Shown one piece after another: positions 61,235 to 64,000 of a DNA stretch of 64,000 nt. Every line of letters starts with the position of its first letter. Within the stretch, counting starts at the first letter, position 1. The DNA comes from Rhizobium sp. 11515TR (lineage in GTDB: Bacteria > Pseudomonadota > Alphaproteobacteria > Rhizobiales > Rhizobiaceae): assembly GCF_002277895.1 (NCBI RefSeq), contig NZ_CP023000.1, positions 1,302,001-1,366,000 of the forward strand, in the 5' to 3' direction. The position numbers were made by a program, and so were the translations under genes. Under the pieces are notes generated by a model. It was not told the DNA's origin, did not search any database, and saw only the letters and a list, made by a program, of their open reading frames with translations.

Positions 61235-61903
61235 ATGACGGAATTTGACGAAGCTGGATCGATCGGTCAGCGCATTAAACTGGTGCTGATGGATGAGATT
61301 TCCTCCGGCGCCATAAGGCCCGGCACAAGCCTGGACGAGGCAACGCTCAGCAGCCGCTTCGGCGCATCCCGCACGCCGGTAAGGGACGCTCTACGTCAGC
61401 TGGAGGCGATCGGCCTGGTCGAGATTCGCCCGCGGCGAGGCGCAACCGTCCTGCCGCTGACCTTGCCGCGGCTGATGGAGATGTTCGAAGTGACCGCCGA
61501 GATGGAATGCATGTGCGTCCGTCTGGCGACCCATCGGATAACGGGCGTGGAGCGCGCGGTTCTGACCGAAATTCATGAGCGTTCCGAACTCGCGGCGAAG
61601 GCAGACGACTTCGAACAGTATGACAAGCTCAATTTGTCTTTCCACGAAACGCTGTATCGCGGTGCGCATAATGAATTTCTGTTTGATGAATTGATGAGGC
61701 TGCGGGCCAGACTTCTACCGTTCCGCAGGACTCAGCTGCGGCAACCGAAGCGATTGACGGCTTCATTCCTTGAGCACGAGGCGATACTGCGCGCCATGAT
61801 CCGGGGCGATGCGACGGAAGCAGCCCTGGTCATGCGCGAGCACATGCTGAATGCGGCTCTGGCATTGGCGCGCTATATGGAAATCGACGAGGCAGCCGAA
61901 TGA
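61235..61903 (+). CDS. GntR-family (FCD) regulator of malonate genes
   Basis: The 222-residue protein has a GntR winged helix at about residues 8-75 (IKLVLMDEISSGAIRPGTSL, then RFGASRTPVRDALRQLEAIG) and an FCD effector domain. The FCD domain has metal or ligand histidines in NLSFHETLYRGAHNEF and EHEAILRAMIRGD. It lies 252 bases after madM and probably controls mdc and mad through the operator at 59655. AAGG precedes the ATG at 61235. Malonate-responsive GntR regulators such as MatR are the closest precedent. Confidence 0.87.
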   Translation: MTEFDEAGSIGQRIKLVLMDEISSGAIRPGTSLDEATLSSRFGASRTPVRDALRQLEAIGLVEIRPRRGATVLPLTLPRLMEMFEVTAEMECMCVRLATHRITGVERAVLTEIHERSELAAKADDFEQYDKLNLSFHETLYRGAHNEFLFDELMRLRARLLPFRRTQLRQPKRLTASFLEHEAILRAMIRGDATEAALVMREHMLNAALALARYMEIDEAAE

Positions 61904-62021
61904 ACAGCCAAACGATTCCACCGTCGCGTACGCTGTCCGGATCTCAGGATGCATCCGGCAGGCTGCTCAATCTATCCCAATCTGATCCCGCCCTAAAAGC
62001 TCGGGTCAATCACAGGAATTG

Positions 62022-63350
62022 TTACCGCCGCAGCTGGTTGATTTTAGCGGACTGAGCAGCATCCGAAGCACTTCCCAGTCTGCTGTGGCTCGTCGGCCTT
62101 CGAGGTATTTCGAGCGTAATGGTAAGGCCGCTGGCAGCGGGCAGTGACGCAAACACGCGACCGCCATGGCGCTCGATCGCCTGCCGGGCAATTGCAAGAC
62201 CAAGACCGTATCCGTCTCCGGTCACGGCGTCGTTGCCGCGTGAAAAGGGCTGAAAGATGCGCTCCAGCTCGTCTCGCCTGACGCCCGGCCCCTGATCGGC
62301 GACGCGAACAGTGAGGACGCCGTCCTTTATCTCGCAAAGTACGGCTACGTGTGAGCGGGTATCCGTATATTTGACCGCGTTTCGCACGACATTTTCCAGC
62401 GCCCTGTAGATCAATTCCCCCTCGACTTCAGCCGGGAATGCGCCGCCGATGCTGGTGGTGATCGAAACATCGCGAGTCTGGGCCTCGAACGTCGCATCGG
62501 CCAGGATTTCGTTCAGGAGTTCGATGACATCGAGGGATTGGGTTTTCAACGGCATGCTTGAGGTGGCGGTCAGCCGGGCAAGTGTCAGGATTTCACCCAC
62601 CAGCACATCAAGGCGCTCGACCTCCCGGTCCATACGGTCCAGCATGGCATCGAGTTTCGCGGGGTTCTGCCGCAGGACCCCTACGGCGGCCTGCAGGCGG
62701 GACAATGGCGAGCGCAATTCGTGAGACACATCGTGAAACAGCTGCTGCTGTGCGTCCTGAAGCTCCTGCAATCGCGCGGCGCTGGCATCGAAGTCGTGTG
62801 CGAGCGCCGTGACCTCGTCCGTTCGCCCCGCCATCTTGTCGCCGATGCGGAAGTCGAAGCGGCCATTTGCAAGCGCGCTCAGGCCGTTTCGCAGATGCAC
62901 GACAGGGCGGATGAGATATCGGGCAAGCGCACCTGCCGCGATCGTGCTCGAAATCAGAATCGTGAGCCACGGCAATATGGGAGCAAGGTTTTCAAAGGTA
63001 AAACTCATCGGCGTCGCCGCGAAAATTCGGTAGCAACTCCCTTCCTTCAAGACCGATCGTGTATCCGTCGCGTTCTCCTGGGGGCATGTATTGGCGTTTG
63101 CGGTTGTCGATACGGAAAGGCCAACCGGTTGCGTTTTTTCGCTGGTGAACATGAAATGTCTGGCGGCCTCCTCGCCATCCTCGATCAGGATGTTCGCAGC
63201 AAGGTTGACGAGGAGCGCCCGCCTGTCCTGTTCCAGCTCGCGTGCGAAGGGGACCGCCTGGATGAGCTTGACTATAATTATGACGACGCCCACGGTTGCT
63301 GCGAGCGTCAGCCAGATGATCGTGAAGAACTTCCAGAAGAGTTTTGGCAT
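62022..63350 (-). CDS. Sensor histidine kinase, CpxA-like
   Basis: The 442-residue inner-membrane kinase has membrane segments near residues 8-30 and 128-150 around a periplasmic loop. A HAMP linker follows (IRPVVHLRNGLSALANG), then the H-box FHDVSHELRSPLSRLQAAV near 211. N-box RALENVVRNAVKYT, G1 VADQGPGV and G2 DGYGLGLAIARQ are intact. The periplasmic loop has two cysteines. It starts 2 bases after the response regulator stop. By its motifs it resembles CpxA-type envelope-stress kinases; the real signal is unknown. Confidence 0.9.
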   Translation of the reverse strand: MPKLFWKFFTIIWLTLAATVGVVIIIVKLIQAVPFARELEQDRRALLVNLAANILIEDGEEAARHFMFTSEKTQPVGLSVSTTANANTCPQENATDTRSVLKEGSCYRIFAATPMSFTFENLAPILPWLTILISSTIAAGALARYLIRPVVHLRNGLSALANGRFDFRIGDKMAGRTDEVTALAHDFDASAARLQELQDAQQQLFHDVSHELRSPLSRLQAAVGVLRQNPAKLDAMLDRMDREVERLDVLVGEILTLARLTATSSMPLKTQSLDVIELLNEILADATFEAQTRDVSITTSIGGAFPAEVEGELIYRALENVVRNAVKYTDTRSHVAVLCEIKDGVLTVRVADQGPGVRRDELERIFQPFSRGNDAVTGDGYGLGLAIARQAIERHGGRVFASLPAASGLTITLEIPRRPTSHSRLGSASDAAQSAKINQLRR

Positions 63351-63352
63351 GG

Positions 63353-64000
63353 TCAATCCACAAGCAGCTGATAGCCCAAGCCTCGCACGGACTGGATCCA
63401 GGATTGCCCGTCCTCTCGCAGGCCGAGTTTCTGACGAACGCTGCTGATATGAACATCGATGCGGCGATCGAAGGGCGTAAGCGGCTTTCCGAACGCCTGC
63501 TTGGAAATGTCCTGCTTTGACACCAGCTGGCCGGCGTTGCGAGCAAGGACTTCCAGCAGGCCGAACTCCGTGCCGGTCAGCTCCAGCGGCTCGCCGCGCC
63601 ATTCGGCGCTTCTTTTGCCCGGATGAATCACGAGCTGACCTGCTTTTACGGCGTCAATCGACGCACCTGCCGGTTGAAGCGTCCGCCGCAAGATCGCACG
63701 CAGCCTCGCCGCAAGTTCGCCCGGCGAGCACGGCTTCGGCACATAATCGTCGGCACCGAGGTTCAGACCGGATATCCTGTCGATGTCATCGCCTCTTGCC
63801 GTCAGCATCAGCACGGGGATCTGGCTGAGCTTGCGGATACGCTGCAGAACCTCGATCCCGTTCATCCGGGGCATCATGATATCGAGGACGATGATGTCGA
63901 CCGTACTTGCGGCGGCGGCCGCAATGGCCGCACGCCCATCCGTGTCGGTTGCGACATCATATCCTTCCTCGGTGAGATATTCCTGCAAAAGCATCGTTAG
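63353..64000 (-). CDS. Response regulator, OmpR/CpxR-like, N-terminus beyond right edge
   Basis: The minus-strand frame is open to the last base of the window (codon CTA at 63998-64000), so the true start and the acidic N-terminal residues lie outside. The first in-window Met, at 63994, is internal. Visible are the phosphoacceptor Asp in DIIVLDIMMPRMNG, the conserved Lys in DDYVPKPCSPGELAAR, and an OmpR-type winged helix. The winged helix shows ELTGTEFGLLEVLARNAGQL, then RRIDVHISSVRQKLG and SVRGLGYQL. It is co-transcribed with the kinase gene downstream. Confidence 0.92.
   Translation of the reverse strand, partial: LTMLLQEYLTEEGYDVATDTDGRAAIAAAAASTVDIIVLDIMMPRMNGIEVLQRIRKLSQIPVLMLTARGDDIDRISGLNLGADDYVPKPCSPGELAARLRAILRRTLQPAGASIDAVKAGQLVIHPGKRSAEWRGEPLELTGTEFGLLEVLARNAGQLVSKQDISKQAFGKPLTPFDRRIDVHISSVRQKLGLREDGQSWIQSVRGLGYQLLVD

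Overview
The window looks like chromosome from a Rhizobium-type alphaproteobacterium. The grounds are the high GC, tightly packed operons joined by ATGA and TGATG overlaps, a rhizobial flagellar hook protein, a PuuD-type membrane urate oxidase, many ABC sugar importers with their own LacI, DeoR and AraC regulators, and an mdc/mad malonate locus. I saw no rRNA, tRNA, CRISPR array, prophage or insertion sequence. The one selfish-looking module is a phd/vapC-type toxin-antitoxin pair. Genes run off both ends of the window: an octapeptide-repeat protein on the left and a response regulator on the right.

Layout: 1-3.1 kb (minus strand) holds an unusual protein built almost wholly of 8-residue repeats, behind a lone flgE. 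3.5-16 kb is a mixed stretch: two small membrane proteins, two paralogous AraC regulators each beside an efflux-type transporter, a further MFS protein, a signal peptidase I remnant, and a GGDEF-EAL protein with a periplasmic partner. 16.3-34.2 kb is a purine-to-glycerate catabolic region: gcl-hyi-glxR-ttuD with a divergent IclR regulator, guaD and puuD with a LysR regulator, the toxin-antitoxin pair, hiuH-xdhA-xdhB-xdhC, allA and an AzgA-like purine permease. Together they cover guanine to xanthine to urate to 5-hydroxyisourate, then ureidoglycolate to glyoxylate to 2-phosphoglycerate. The steps from OHCU to allantoate breakdown are not in the window.

34.6-42.8 kb is a sugar ABC importer operon (isomerase/epimerase, binding protein, two permeases, ATPase, GMC oxidoreductase) facing a LacI repressor across two near-identical palindromic operators. 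42.8-53.5 kb holds an AraC regulator, a family 4 alpha-galactosidase, and a separate operon (DeoR, BadF-type sugar kinase, ABC importer, SIS isomerase/deaminase, GatZ/KbaZ-family protein). I read this operon as a route for galactosamine or a related amino sugar that needs no tagatose-bisphosphate aldolase. 53.6-61.9 kb is a malonate decarboxylase operon (mdcACDEGBH) divergent from madLM and a GntR regulator; mdcH is interrupted by a one-base frameshift in a G run. The window ends with a CpxA/CpxR-like two-component pair.

Functions rest on recognised motifs and gene order read by eye. No database search, structure prediction or statistics were run. Residue positions given as 'about' are estimates.
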